From: JAAYJR01 sp964540755
GTDB lineage: Bacteria > Bacteroidota > Bacteroidia > Bacteroidales > Prolixibacteraceae
NCBI GenBank assembly: GCA_964540755.1
Contig: CAZIOB010000093.1
Coordinates: 1 to 38,197 of the forward strand
Direction: 5' to 3'
Length of the DNA: 38,197 bases
The position numbers and the translations under genes were made by a program. Shown one piece after another: positions 1 through 8,050 of the stretch. Below the pieces are notes generated by a model. The model saw only the letters and a program-made list of their open reading frames with translations. It had not been told where the DNA came from and made no database searches. Numbering within the stretch: the first letter of the stretch is position 1; each line of letters begins with the position of its first letter.

Positions 1-39
1 AAAATATCGTGAAAAGAAATCAACAATAACGTAAAAGAT

Positions 40-495
40 ATGGCAAACGATAATATTTTACATTTAGCCGAGATTGAAGTCTCATATAATCCGGTTGTTA
101 AGCCTTCTGAAATGGTGAAAATAAGCTGCTCTTTGGACGCTGAGAGAATATTCCGCAGTATATGGAGCAATACTATTAATCTGAAAGAAAGCTTTTATGT
201 CCTTAATCTGAACAGGACTAATAAAGTATTGGGATACCAGTTAATATCAATTGGAGAGATTTCCGGTACTGTTGTTGATCCTAAATGTATATTTCAGGTG
301 ACATTAAAAATAAACTCTACAGGATTGATTATTGCTCATAACCATGTGTCAGGTAATCCAGAACCCAGTGATGCCGATATAAAGATTACAAGTAAGATTA
401 AAAATGCCGGTGAACTATTAGATGTTGCACTACTTGATCATCTTATTTTGTTGCCGGAAGGTTATACATCTTTGGTTGATGAGGGAATACTTTGA
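40..495 (+). CDS. RadC-like JAB/MPN domain protein
   Basis: 151-residue JAB-domain protein of the short RadC type common in Bacteroidota, lacking the N-terminal helix-hairpin-helix of full-length RadC. The JAMM metal-site pattern HxHx7SxxD is complete: H100, H102, S110 and D113, although the usual HNHPSG reads HNHVSG. The family name RadC is historical and a DNA-repair role is not established; short copies are often carried by mobile or accessory DNA. It starts at an ATG preceded by A-rich sequence with no Shine-Dalgarno, normal for this phylum. It lies at the window edge, so its upstream partner cannot be seen. Family assignment is firm, function unknown. Confidence 0.88.
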   Translation: MANDNILHLAEIEVSYNPVVKPSEMVKISCSLDAERIFRSIWSNTINLKESFYVLNLNRTNKVLGYQLISIGEISGTVVDPKCIFQVTLKINSTGLIIAHNHVSGNPEPSDADIKITSKIKNAGELLDVALLDHLILLPEGYTSLVDEGIL

Positions 496-694
496 GGTAC
501 CGCTGATACCCAAATGCTACAGATTAGACACAGACTGTGCTTATTGTATGAGCTGTGGACATCATTAATAATGAATTCCATTTTCAGCTTTCAGGCATAC
601 GGTAATTTTCAACTTTCTTGTTTGGATAGTAAATTACACCAGCCAGAGGAGATAGTACAAGAAAAAATCCTGTAACTCTTTGAACCATAACTTG

Positions 695-768
695 TGGAGC
701 ATACCGGAATCGAACCGGTGACCTCTTGACTGCCAGTCAAACGCTCTAGCCAACTGAGCTAATGCCCC
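695..768 (-). tRNA. tRNA-Ala (anticodon GGC)
   Basis: A 74-nt cloverleaf on the minus strand. The acceptor stem GGGGCAT pairs with ATGCTCC and contains the G3:U70 wobble that is the alanine identity element. The anticodon loop CTGGCAG gives GGC, reading GCC/GCU. The T-arm has the usual GGTTCGA loop sequence. A73 is present and CCA is not encoded. A TAnnTTTG promoter box sits 11 nt upstream. Confidence 0.97.
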
Positions 769-778
769 AATGAATACG

Positions 779-786
779 CAAATATA
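779..786 (-). promoter_or_regulatory. -7 box of the tRNA-Ala promoter
   Basis: On the minus strand this reads TATATTTG, an exact match to the Bacteroidota -7 consensus TAnnTTTG. It would start transcription a few bases before the tRNA 5' end at 768. No convincing -33 TTTG is visible at the normal spacing. Confidence 0.7.
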
Positions 787-1040
787 TAAAATTTTGATAG
801 TACCTGTAGTCACAGCTTCCTGAAATCAGTGAAAATTCATATAAACAATGTTTACGGCAATATTTGCACCTGATAATCGCTAATTTTCTTTTTTATTTCT
901 AATATTTGGTGCAATTTTTGCATAAAAAATTTTAATGAAGCTTAAATAATCCGGTATTATTATGCCGGAATAACAGACAGGTATATTTTGTACTATTCAG
1001 GGGAGGCACAGGTAATCAAATTAAATTAGTAAAAAATTGA

Positions 1041-1070
1041 TTTGCAAATGATAATTATTTTTTATCTTTA
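1041..1070 (+). promoter_or_regulatory. Probable tonB promoter
   Basis: TTTG at 1041-1044, an 18-bp spacer and TATCTTTA at 1063-1070 resemble the Bacteroidota -33/-7 pair, with the last base of the -7 box being A instead of G. It implies a leader of roughly 45 nt before the ATG at 1123. Confidence 0.55.
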
Positions 1071-1122
1071 GCCTCTCATTTTGTATTAATTTTTATTGCA
1101 ATAAACTATAAAAATAAAAAAT

Positions 1123-1815
1123 ATGGAACTTAAGAAAACACCAAAAGCGGACATTGAGAATAAAAAGAATTTGTTCCTTATGATAGGGCTGGTTTTAGCC
1201 CTGGCCATTACTCTCGTTGCTTTTGAGTGGAAAACCTCACCGAAAAAAACGGGATCACTCGGTAAGATTGAAACTCAGGAAGTGGAAGAGGAGATTATTC
1301 CTATTACACGTGAGCAGGAAGTAAAACCACCGCCGCCGCCACCACCGCCAAAAGTGGTTGAGGTATTGAATATTGTGGATGATGATGTTGAAATTGAAGA
1401 TGAGCTGGTAATAGAAGATACTGAAGCTGACGAAGAAACTATGATCGATGTTGAACCTGTAATTAGTACTGAAACAGAGGAAGAGGAAGAGGAAGAATCA
1501 AAAGTATTTTTTATAGTGGAAGATATGCCGGAATTTCCCGGAGGGGATATGGCGCTCAGGCAATATATTGCCAATACTATCAAATATCCTGTAATTGCAC
1601 AGGAAAATGGCATACAGGGTAAAGTATATGTAACTTTTGTAGTTGACCAGGATGGAGGAGTTTCTGATGCACGCATAGCAAGGGGTGTGGATCCATCCTT
1701 AGATAAAGAAGCCTTAAGGGTTGTGAACAGCCTTCCTAAATGGAAACCCGGGAAACAGCGTGGTAAACCGGTAAGGGTATCTTATACAGTACCGATTAAT
1801 TTTGTATTGCAATAA
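1123..1815 (+). CDS. tonB: Energy transducer TonB
   Basis: 230-residue TonB-family protein that would couple the inner-membrane proton-driven ExbB/ExbD motor to outer-membrane TonB-dependent receptors. Layout: short cytoplasmic N-terminus, one transmembrane anchor at about residues 18-36, a proline run (about 68-76) followed by a very acidic Glu/Asp-rich periplasmic stretch (85-125), then the TonB C-terminal domain (135-230) with the typical FPGG and YP-x5-G-x3-V-x-FVV pattern and a final VPINF. exbB/exbD are not adjacent. Its own promoter and a strong terminator just downstream suggest a single-gene transcript. The TonB family is certain; which receptor it serves cannot be told. Confidence 0.92.
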   Translation: MELKKTPKADIENKKNLFLMIGLVLALAITLVAFEWKTSPKKTGSLGKIETQEVEEEIIPITREQEVKPPPPPPPPKVVEVLNIVDDDVEIEDELVIEDTEADEETMIDVEPVISTETEEEEEEESKVFFIVEDMPEFPGGDMALRQYIANTIKYPVIAQENGIQGKVYVTFVVDQDGGVSDARIARGVDPSLDKEALRVVNSLPKWKPGKQRGKPVRVSYTVPINFVLQ

Positions 1816-1835
1816 AGAAAACAAATATTTTTTAG

Positions 1836-1868
1836 CTCCTGGCCCTCATGAAGGGTCAGGAGTTTTTT
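1836..1868 (+). terminator. Rho-independent terminator after tonB
   Basis: An 11-bp stem (1836-1846 with 1852-1862, one G-U pair), five-base loop CATGA, then six T. It ends the tonB transcript and separates it from hflX. Confidence 0.92.
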
Positions 1869-1884
1869 ATGCAATAAATTTTCT

Positions 1885-3084
1885 ATGATCGAAATAACTC
1901 CTGAAACAGAAAAAGCTGTACTTGTCGGACTTATTTATAAAGACCAGGATGAAAGACAGGCAAATGAGTATCTTGATGAACTGGAATTCCTCGCTGACAC
2001 AGCCGGTGCAGTTGTACTTAAAAAATTTACCCAGAAGCTTGATATCCCTAATTCAACAACTTTTGTAGGTCCCGGCAAGCTTGAAGAAATAAGTAATTAT
2101 ATTGAAGCTGCTGAAGCAGATACAGTTATTTTTGACGACGAGCTGACACCAACTCAACTTCGAAACATCGAGAGAAAAGTTGAATGCAAGGTTCTTGACC
2201 GTACTAATCTTATTCTTGACATCTTTGCCCGAAGGGCGAAAACAGCACATGCCAAAACCCAGGTTGAGCTGGCCCAGTATCAGTACCTGCTTCCCCGGCT
2301 TACCCGCATGTGGACACACCTGGAACGGCAACGTGGAGGGATCGGATTACGGGGACCCGGGGAGACTCAGATTGAAACCGACCGCAGGATTATTCTTGAT
2401 AAGATATCACGACTGAAAGAGCAATTAAAAAAAATTGAAAAACAAAAAGCTACCCAGAGAAAAAACCGGGGCAAACTTGTACGTGTTGCTTTAGTGGGTT
2501 ATACAAACGTCGGGAAATCAACTATAATGAATATGATGGCCAAATCAGAAGTTTTTGCCGAAAATAAACTTTTCGCAACGCTTGATACAACCGTAAGAAA
2601 AATTGTTATTGTCAATCTTCCTTTTTTAATGGCCGATACTGTAGGATTTATCCGGAAACTGCCTCATGACCTGGTGGAATCATTCAAATCAACACTTGAT
2701 GAAGTAAGAGAGGCGGATATACTTGTGCATGTAGTCGATATTTCTCATCCCGGATTTGAAGAACAGATAGATATTGTAAATGATACTCTGAATGAAATAG
2801 ATCCGGCAGCTAAACCTGTCATTTATGCTTTTAACAAAATTGATGCATTCCGGTATATAGAAAAGGAAGATGATGATCTCACACCGGTAACAAAACACAA
2901 CCTGACACTTGAGGATTGGGAAAATTCATGGCTGGCAAAAAGTAATAATCCCGCAGTATTTATCTCTGCAACAAAAAAGAAAAATATAGGCCAGTTTAAA
3001 AATATCCTTTATCGTGAAGTGCAGAAGATCCATGCAAAAAGGTTCCCTTATGATGATTATCTGTACGATATAACCTGGGAATAA
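1885..3084 (+). CDS. hflX: GTPase HflX
   Basis: 399-residue ribosome-associated GTPase; in other bacteria HflX splits stalled or heat-damaged 70S ribosomes. Visible features: N-terminal HflX domain (about 1-195) with the signature GLRGPGETQIETDRR before a basic coiled-coil linker, then the G domain with P-loop GYTNVGKST (about 208-216), G3 DTVGF and G4 NKID. The C-terminal part continues to residue 399. Length is normal for the family. It starts 69 bases after tonB but is separated by a terminator, so it probably has its own promoter. It converges with the next gene, with only 12 bases between the stop codons. Confidence 0.96.
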   Translation: MIEITPETEKAVLVGLIYKDQDERQANEYLDELEFLADTAGAVVLKKFTQKLDIPNSTTFVGPGKLEEISNYIEAAEADTVIFDDELTPTQLRNIERKVECKVLDRTNLILDIFARRAKTAHAKTQVELAQYQYLLPRLTRMWTHLERQRGGIGLRGPGETQIETDRRIILDKISRLKEQLKKIEKQKATQRKNRGKLVRVALVGYTNVGKSTIMNMMAKSEVFAENKLFATLDTTVRKIVIVNLPFLMADTVGFIRKLPHDLVESFKSTLDEVREADILVHVVDISHPGFEEQIDIVNDTLNEIDPAAKPVIYAFNKIDAFRYIEKEDDDLTPVTKHNLTLEDWENSWLAKSNNPAVFISATKKKNIGQFKNILYREVQKIHAKRFPYDDYLYDITWE

Positions 3085-3096
3085 TACAAAAGCCTT

Positions 3097-4656
3097 TTAC
3101 CGGCCTGTTGATCCTTCCTTAAATCTGGTACTGTTCAAACAAACTGAATAGAGATCAGTGCGACGGTCTTTCAGATTCCTGACTCCGCCAAATGCATGCA
3201 ATTCTTTCAGAAGATCGAGATCAACATCTGCCACAAGTATCATTTCCGTATTGGGAGTTGCTTCTGCCTTAATCCCTGTTGTCGGGAAGGAAAAATCACA
3301 AGGTGTAAAGACAACCGATTGTGCGAACTGTATATCCATATTCTCTACTTTGGGCAGATTGCCCACAGATCCTGCAATAGCCACGTAACATTCATTTTCA
3401 ATGGCACGTGACCGGGCGCAATATCTGACCCTCGAATATCCGTTCTGTGTATCAGTAAGGAATGGAACAAATAATATGTTCATACCCTGCTGTGCTAATA
3501 TCCTGGATAATTCCGGAAATTCCACATCATAACAAATAAGCACACCTACCGGTCCGCAATCGGTTTCATAAACCTTAACTATGTCGCCACCTGATAATCC
3601 CCATGTTTTGACCTCATCCCCTGTAACATGAATCTTTTCATACGTTTCATAGGTTCCGTTCCTCCTGCACAAATAGCCTGTATTATATAGTTTGTTATTT
3701 CGGACAACAGGGAAACTGCCTGTTATAATGTTAATATTATATGCAATGGCCAGGTTTATAAAACGTTCCCGTATATTGTCAGTGTATTCGGCAAGCTTAC
3801 GAATGGCATCAGCATAATTCAAATGGTTATAATCTGCCATAAGAGGAGCGTTAAAATACTCGGGAAACAGCACAAAATCACTTTTATAACCGGCTACCGC
3901 GTCTATAAAATATTCAACCTGCGTGAAAAGTTCATCAATATTCTTATATAAACGCATCTGCCACTGTATAAGCCCTAAACGTACCACTGATTTATAACCT
4001 GTATCCTTGTCACCCCTCTTCTGGTAATAGATATTATCCCACTGCAAAAGCACGGCATAAGCTTCCGACTCCTTATCGCCGGGCATGTAACCCTTAAGGA
4101 CTTTTTTAACATGAAAATCATTTGAAAGCTGAAAGGTTAATATAGGATCATATATTTCCTTGTACTTAACCTTCTGAATGTACTCTTTGGGAGAGAGATC
4201 ATCTGAATATTTATGATAATTAGGAATACGCCCCCCGAACACTATTGCCTTTAAATTCAATTTTTCACATAACTCCTTCCTGGCATCGTACAAACGGCGG
4301 CCCAAACGTAATCCTCTGAACTCCGGCCGGATAAAAATATCAATCCCGTATAGTGTATTACCTCCCGGGGAGTGTGTGTTAAAGGTATATCTGCCTGTAA
4401 TCTCAATATATGTGTGGTCGTCACCAAATAGTTCATATTTAACTATTATTGATAAGGCACAGCCCACAACCACCCCGTCAACAACCACAGCCAGCTGGCC
4501 CTCGGGAAAAATTTGAATCAGCTTTTCTATCTCCTCCTCTTTCCAGTACAATTCGGGCCAGTCCCCGTATGCTTCTTTTTCTGATCTTCTCAACTCATCA
4601 TAATCACCAGTATTAAGCTTACGTAATTCTACCTTGCCTATATTTTCCATATCCAT
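3097..4656 (-). CDS. GNAT acetyltransferase fused to nitrilase-type carbon-nitrogen hydrolase
   Basis: 519-residue two-domain enzyme. The N-terminal part (about 10-145) is a GNAT acetyltransferase with the acetyl-CoA loop region around RGLRLGRRLYD. The C-terminal part (about 225-515) is a nitrilase-superfamily amidohydrolase with the catalytic triad Glu266 (FPEYF), Lys341 (YEKIHV) and Cys375 (LICYDVEFPE). This fusion is a known, widespread architecture whose substrate is not established. The reading frame extends to a TTG at 4674, but that codon overlaps a perfect -7 promoter box, so the ATG at 4656 is the better start (4650 is also possible). A single-gene unit, converging on hflX. Confidence 0.9.
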   Translation of the reverse strand: MDMENIGKVELRKLNTGDYDELRRSEKEAYGDWPELYWKEEEIEKLIQIFPEGQLAVVVDGVVVGCALSIIVKYELFGDDHTYIEITGRYTFNTHSPGGNTLYGIDIFIRPEFRGLRLGRRLYDARKELCEKLNLKAIVFGGRIPNYHKYSDDLSPKEYIQKVKYKEIYDPILTFQLSNDFHVKKVLKGYMPGDKESEAYAVLLQWDNIYYQKRGDKDTGYKSVVRLGLIQWQMRLYKNIDELFTQVEYFIDAVAGYKSDFVLFPEYFNAPLMADYNHLNYADAIRKLAEYTDNIRERFINLAIAYNINIITGSFPVVRNNKLYNTGYLCRRNGTYETYEKIHVTGDEVKTWGLSGGDIVKVYETDCGPVGVLICYDVEFPELSRILAQQGMNILFVPFLTDTQNGYSRVRYCARSRAIENECYVAIAGSVGNLPKVENMDIQFAQSVVFTPCDFSFPTTGIKAEATPNTEMILVADVDLDLLKELHAFGGVRNLKDRRTDLYSVCLNSTRFKEGSTGR

Positions 4657-4671
4657 ATTTGCTTTTATATT

Positions 4672-4679
4672 CAAATATA
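4672..4679 (-). promoter_or_regulatory. -7 box for the GNAT-nitrilase gene
   Basis: Minus-strand TATATTTG matches TAnnTTTG exactly. Transcription would begin near 4665, leaving a leader of about 10 nt before the ATG at 4656. This is the reason for rejecting the upstream TTG start. Confidence 0.65.
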
Positions 4680-4779
4680 AACTAAAATTCTAAATCTCTT
4701 GCTGTCCTTCATTTAATGCCACTGCTGAAGATAATGAACTGCTGCTAAATACTTAATAAATAAATATATAATGTCATGG

Positions 4780-4819
4780 AAAAGAAAAAGCCTTCCACCC
4801 TGAAATCAGGGTGAAAGGC
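4780..4819 (-). terminator. Rho-independent terminator after asd
   Basis: Read on the minus strand, a stem of five plus eight base pairs (GCCTT and CACCCTGA with their complements, one internal mismatch, AA/TT loop) is followed by a T-rich tail. It lies 76 bases past the asd stop codon. Confidence 0.88.
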
Positions 4820-4894
4820 GATATCTCTGTATTTGGTTGTCGCCGGTAAATATGCCTGATCTCAAACTCAGAAAATACCGGCCTGTGAAAAATA

Positions 4895-5902
4895 TTATAC
4901 TTCTCCTTCCCGGACCAGCCACTCTGCAATTTGCACTGCATTCAAAGCAGCTCCCTTTCTTATCTGATCGCTAACGCACCAGAAAGTTATGCTGTTGGCC
5001 CCGGAAATATCCTGTCTGATACGCCCTACATAAACATCATCCTTATTAGCAGAATAAAGAGGCATGGGATATTTATTTTCAGAAGGGTTGTCAATGACTG
5101 TAATTCCTTTAAACTTACTGAAAGCCTCTCTCACAGCTTCGGGTGAAATAGGTTTTTCAGTTTCAGCCCAAATTGCTTCAGAATGAGCACGAGCTACCGG
5201 AATACGAACACATGTTGCGCTCACTTCAGCTTCCGTATGCATTATCTTCTTTGTCTCCCAGTTCATTTTCATCTCCTCTTTAGTGTAATCATTATCGAGG
5301 AAAACATCAATATGAGGAATGATATTCATGGCTAACTGGTAGGGGAATTTTTTCACCGATGTATCCTTACCTGCAGCAATATCATTAATCTGTTGCTCCA
5401 ATTCGGCAATTCCCATGGCTCCGGCACCACTTGCAGCCTGGTATGTAGCAACTTTAACACTCCTTATTTTTGCCATATCATCAATTGGCTTTAACGCAAC
5501 TACCATCTGAATAGTTGAGCAATTAGGATTTGCAATAATATTACGGGGCCTGTTTTTTGAATCTTCAGCGTTTACTTCAGGCACAACAAGAGGAACATCA
5601 TCATCATATCTGAATGCACTTGAATTGTCTATCATTATTGCGCCATGTTTTGTGATTGTCGTTGCAAACTCCTTTGACACCCCTGCCCCGGCGGAGGTGA
5701 GGGCTATATCAATATCTTTAAAATCATCATTGTGCTTTAATTCCTTTACAGTATATTTTTTACCTTTGAATTCATATTGTTTACCTGCACTTCTTTCTGA
5801 TCCGAATAGTACTAAATCATCCATAGGAAAATTTCTCTCTTCAAGAACATTCAGAAACTCCTGTCCCACAGCTCCGCTGACTCCCACAATCGCAATTCTC
5901 AT
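4895..5902 (-). CDS. asd: Aspartate-semialdehyde dehydrogenase
   Basis: 335-residue NADPH-dependent enzyme that reduces aspartyl phosphate to aspartate semialdehyde, the branch point to lysine/diaminopimelate, threonine and methionine. The N-terminal Rossmann motif GVSGAVG (about 7-13) is followed by the catalytic cysteine in NPNCST (C128) and the active-site histidine in ARAH (H240). Length is standard for the bacterial family. It has its own promoter overlapping that of the divergent gene, and its own terminator, so it is a single-gene transcript. The product is secure. Confidence 0.96.
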   Translation of the reverse strand: MRIAIVGVSGAVGQEFLNVLEERNFPMDDLVLFGSERSAGKQYEFKGKKYTVKELKHNDDFKDIDIALTSAGAGVSKEFATTITKHGAIMIDNSSAFRYDDDVPLVVPEVNAEDSKNRPRNIIANPNCSTIQMVVALKPIDDMAKIRSVKVATYQAASGAGAMGIAELEQQINDIAAGKDTSVKKFPYQLAMNIIPHIDVFLDNDYTKEEMKMNWETKKIMHTEAEVSATCVRIPVARAHSEAIWAETEKPISPEAVREAFSKFKGITVIDNPSENKYPMPLYSANKDDVYVGRIRQDISGANSITFWCVSDQIRKGAALNAVQIAEWLVREGEV

Positions 5903-5947
5903 AAAAAAATAATTTTATTTAATGACTATTTTCTTTTAAACCTGCCG

Positions 5948-5977
5948 CAAAATTACTATTTTGCTTCCAAATGCAAA
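5948..5977 (-). promoter_or_regulatory. asd promoter
   Basis: On the minus strand TTTG (5977-5974), an 18-bp spacer and TAATTTTG (5955-5948), a good Bacteroidota -33/-7 pair. It gives a leader of about 40 nt. The promoter lies over the region just upstream of the divergent gene at 5982, so the two transcripts start almost back to back. Confidence 0.7.
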
Positions 5978-5981
5978 AAGA

Positions 5982-7415
5982 ATGTTACGTATTATTCTAA
6001 AAATCTTAACGTTCGCTTTGCCACTGATAGTTAACCCGGCTTATACACAGAATATCTGGAAAGAAGAATTTCTGATCCCGGAAAAAGGTATTTGGGGAAA
6101 GGAAGACGGAAGCATCCGGTCCGATTTTAAAGGTATTACAAAATGGACTATTGACACAGCCGGAGTTAATCTCAGCGGCCCCGGCGATTATGCAAAAACG
6201 GTCAACACATCCGGAGGCCGTTTTGAATGCCGCGATATTGACGGCGAGGTTATCTGGAAATCAGAACATATTGGTATTTCACAGTATGATAAGATAAATA
6301 TCCGGTTAACTGCTTATGAAACAGGCAGCGGCAATAATAAGGAGACTAAATATCTTAAAGCATTTTACAGGTTAAACAATGGTGAAGAAACTCCCTTTTC
6401 CATAAATGGAAAAAATTATGGTAACTGGGGAAAAAAAATCAGCCGGGAGAATGAACTTAAGGGTGATAGCCTCCGGATCATATGTTATATAAGAAATGAC
6501 TATGCAGCAGATAAAGTTACTCTGGATGAGGTTACTGTATGGATAAAAGAGAAACCTTTGCCCCCGATCGGAAAAAATGAAATATTAATAACCGAAGTTC
6601 TTTTTAATCCTTATCCCGGCGGAGAGGATTTTGTTGAAATATATAATAATTCGGAGAAACCGTTGCCAATAAACAGGCTGCAGCTGGCTAACCGCGATAA
6701 ACATCTTGGTCTGACACGCATTTATCCGGCCTCTGAATCAGATTATATTCTGCAGCCAGGATCATACCTTGCCGTAACAAAAGATACAAACAGCATCTCC
6801 AGGTGGTATGATGTCAAATGCCCGGACTGCGTAGCCCGGACAGATAAAATGCCTCCTTACAATAATGACGAAGGTTATGTAGTCTTACTTAATGAAGAAA
6901 TGAAAATAGTTGACGAACTTTTTTACACCGAAGAGATGCATTCCCCTTTCCTGAGGGAACGTGAGGGAGTCTCTCTTGAAAGGATCTCTTTTTCTCTTCC
7001 CGCCGGCAAAATAGAAAACTGGCATTCCGCCTCCCGGGCTTCAGGATATGCAACACCGGGATATGAAAATTCCAGGGCAGAAGAGGAGAATGGACTTACG
7101 CCTCACGTATCTTTTGAACCTGATGCTTTCTCACCTGACCTCGACGGGTTCAATGACCAGTTTCTTATTCACTACAGAACATGTAACGAATATTGCGCAG
7201 TTACCATTAAAATATTTGATATTCACGGCAGATATATTTTTACACTCGTTAATAACGAAATCCCTGACTCCGAAGGTACATACAAATGGAACGGGGAAGA
7301 TGAAACCGGCAGGCTTCTGAAACCCGGGGTTTATATAGTAACAGTGGTAATAGTTTACGATAACGGAATTATTAATCGTTATAAAGATGCAGTATTTATG
7401 ACCCGGAGTCAGTGA
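5982..7415 (+). CDS. Exported lamin-tail-domain protein with gliding/FlgD-like C-terminal domain
   Basis: 477-residue secreted protein. The ATG at 5982 gives a clean signal peptide (MLRIILK, hydrophobic core, cleavage near AYTQ); the frame also extends to a TTG at 5961, which is less likely. After an N-terminal beta-rich region (about 25-190), residues 197-308 form a lamin tail domain (ILITEVLFNP, DFVEIYN). Residues about 378-477 resemble the FlgD-Ig/type B sorting-like domain at the C-terminus of many Bacteroidota exported proteins (FSPDLDGFND, IFDIHGR, KPGVYI). The domain suggests surface or extracellular location, possibly by type IX secretion; that is inference. No enzyme motif is seen. 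Confidence 0.78.
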   Translation: MLRIILKILTFALPLIVNPAYTQNIWKEEFLIPEKGIWGKEDGSIRSDFKGITKWTIDTAGVNLSGPGDYAKTVNTSGGRFECRDIDGEVIWKSEHIGISQYDKINIRLTAYETGSGNNKETKYLKAFYRLNNGEETPFSINGKNYGNWGKKISRENELKGDSLRIICYIRNDYAADKVTLDEVTVWIKEKPLPPIGKNEILITEVLFNPYPGGEDFVEIYNNSEKPLPINRLQLANRDKHLGLTRIYPASESDYILQPGSYLAVTKDTNSISRWYDVKCPDCVARTDKMPPYNNDEGYVVLLNEEMKIVDELFYTEEMHSPFLREREGVSLERISFSLPAGKIENWHSASRASGYATPGYENSRAEEENGLTPHVSFEPDAFSPDLDGFNDQFLIHYRTCNEYCAVTIKIFDIHGRYIFTLVNNEIPDSEGTYKWNGEDETGRLLKPGVYIVTVVIVYDNGIINRYKDAVFMTRSQ

Positions 7416-7545
7416 TGATGTAACCCAGTCTGAATTGCATAATTCCCGGCAACATCAGATTCAAACATTATACTACTGAAAAAAAATTATCTATTTGAGT
7501 AATTTTATTTACTTTTATATCAATATTCAAAAATCTTCCTCTGCC

Positions 7546-8010
7546 ATGACTAATGAAAATTTAAAAGAATTTCATAAAAAAATGGCTGTGCTTTGCAGCC
7601 GGACAGAACAGTGTTCCCCTGACATCCATAAAAAAATAATCGCAGCAGGCTTTAACAGCGAAGATGCGGATTCCATAATTTCAAACCTTAAAAAGGAAAA
7701 TTTCATTAATGATGAAAGATATGTCAATTCTTACATTTCGGAAAAATTTAGAATTAACAGATGGGGAAAGGTAAAAATGAAATACTATCTAAAAATGAAA
7801 GGATTGGATGAGGACCTGATAAAAAAAGGATTAGATGGCATGGATCAGGAAGAGTACCGTAAGGTACTTATTAATACCTTAAAGGAAAAAGCAGGAAAGG
7901 TAAAAAAGAAGAACAAATTTGAAAAAATGGGACAGATAATCCGGTTTGCACAAAACAGGGGCTTTGAGCCCGAACTGATACACAGATATCTCAATGAGGT
8001 AATTGAATAA
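7546..8010 (+). CDS. recX: Regulatory protein RecX
   Basis: 154-residue, Lys-rich, all-helical protein of the RecX family, which binds RecA filaments and limits recombination and SOS induction. The typical three-helix repeats are recognisable, including FINDERYVNSYI and the RWGKVKMKYYLKMKG stretch. The frame opens at a TTG (7495), but the ATG at 7546 after an A/C-rich leader is the natural start and matches the family length. recA is not in the window. It precedes prfB by 40 bases, and prfB has its own promoter box. Confidence 0.88.
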   Translation: MTNENLKEFHKKMAVLCSRTEQCSPDIHKKIIAAGFNSEDADSIISNLKKENFINDERYVNSYISEKFRINRWGKVKMKYYLKMKGLDEDLIKKGLDGMDQEEYRKVLINTLKEKAGKVKKKNKFEKMGQIIRFAQNRGFEPELIHRYLNEVIE

Positions 8011-8017
8011 ATCTTAT

Positions 8018-8025
8018 TACCTTTG
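8018..8025 (+). promoter_or_regulatory. -7 box of the prfB promoter
   Basis: TACCTTTG matches TAnnTTTG exactly and lies 25 bases before the prfB start codon. No clear -33 box is visible because the upstream sequence is the end of recX. Confidence 0.6.
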
Positions 8026-8050
8026 CACAATACGAAAAAATCTATAAAAA

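Larger units (their letters stand above)
769..1122. other. Intergenic region between tRNA-Ala and tonB
   Basis: About 350 bases of AT-rich DNA without a credible reading frame. It holds the two outward-facing promoters listed separately: leftward for tRNA-Ala and rightward for tonB. Nothing else is recognisable. Confidence 0.6.

Noticed and set aside
695..768. tRNA-Ala as an attachment site for an integrated element carrying the RadC-like gene.
   Set aside because: No integrase and no second copy of the tRNA 3' end visible within the window.
1275..1676. 133-codon frame on the minus strand rich in Ser and Gly.
   Set aside because: It is the shadow of the Glu/Asp- and Pro-rich codons of tonB.
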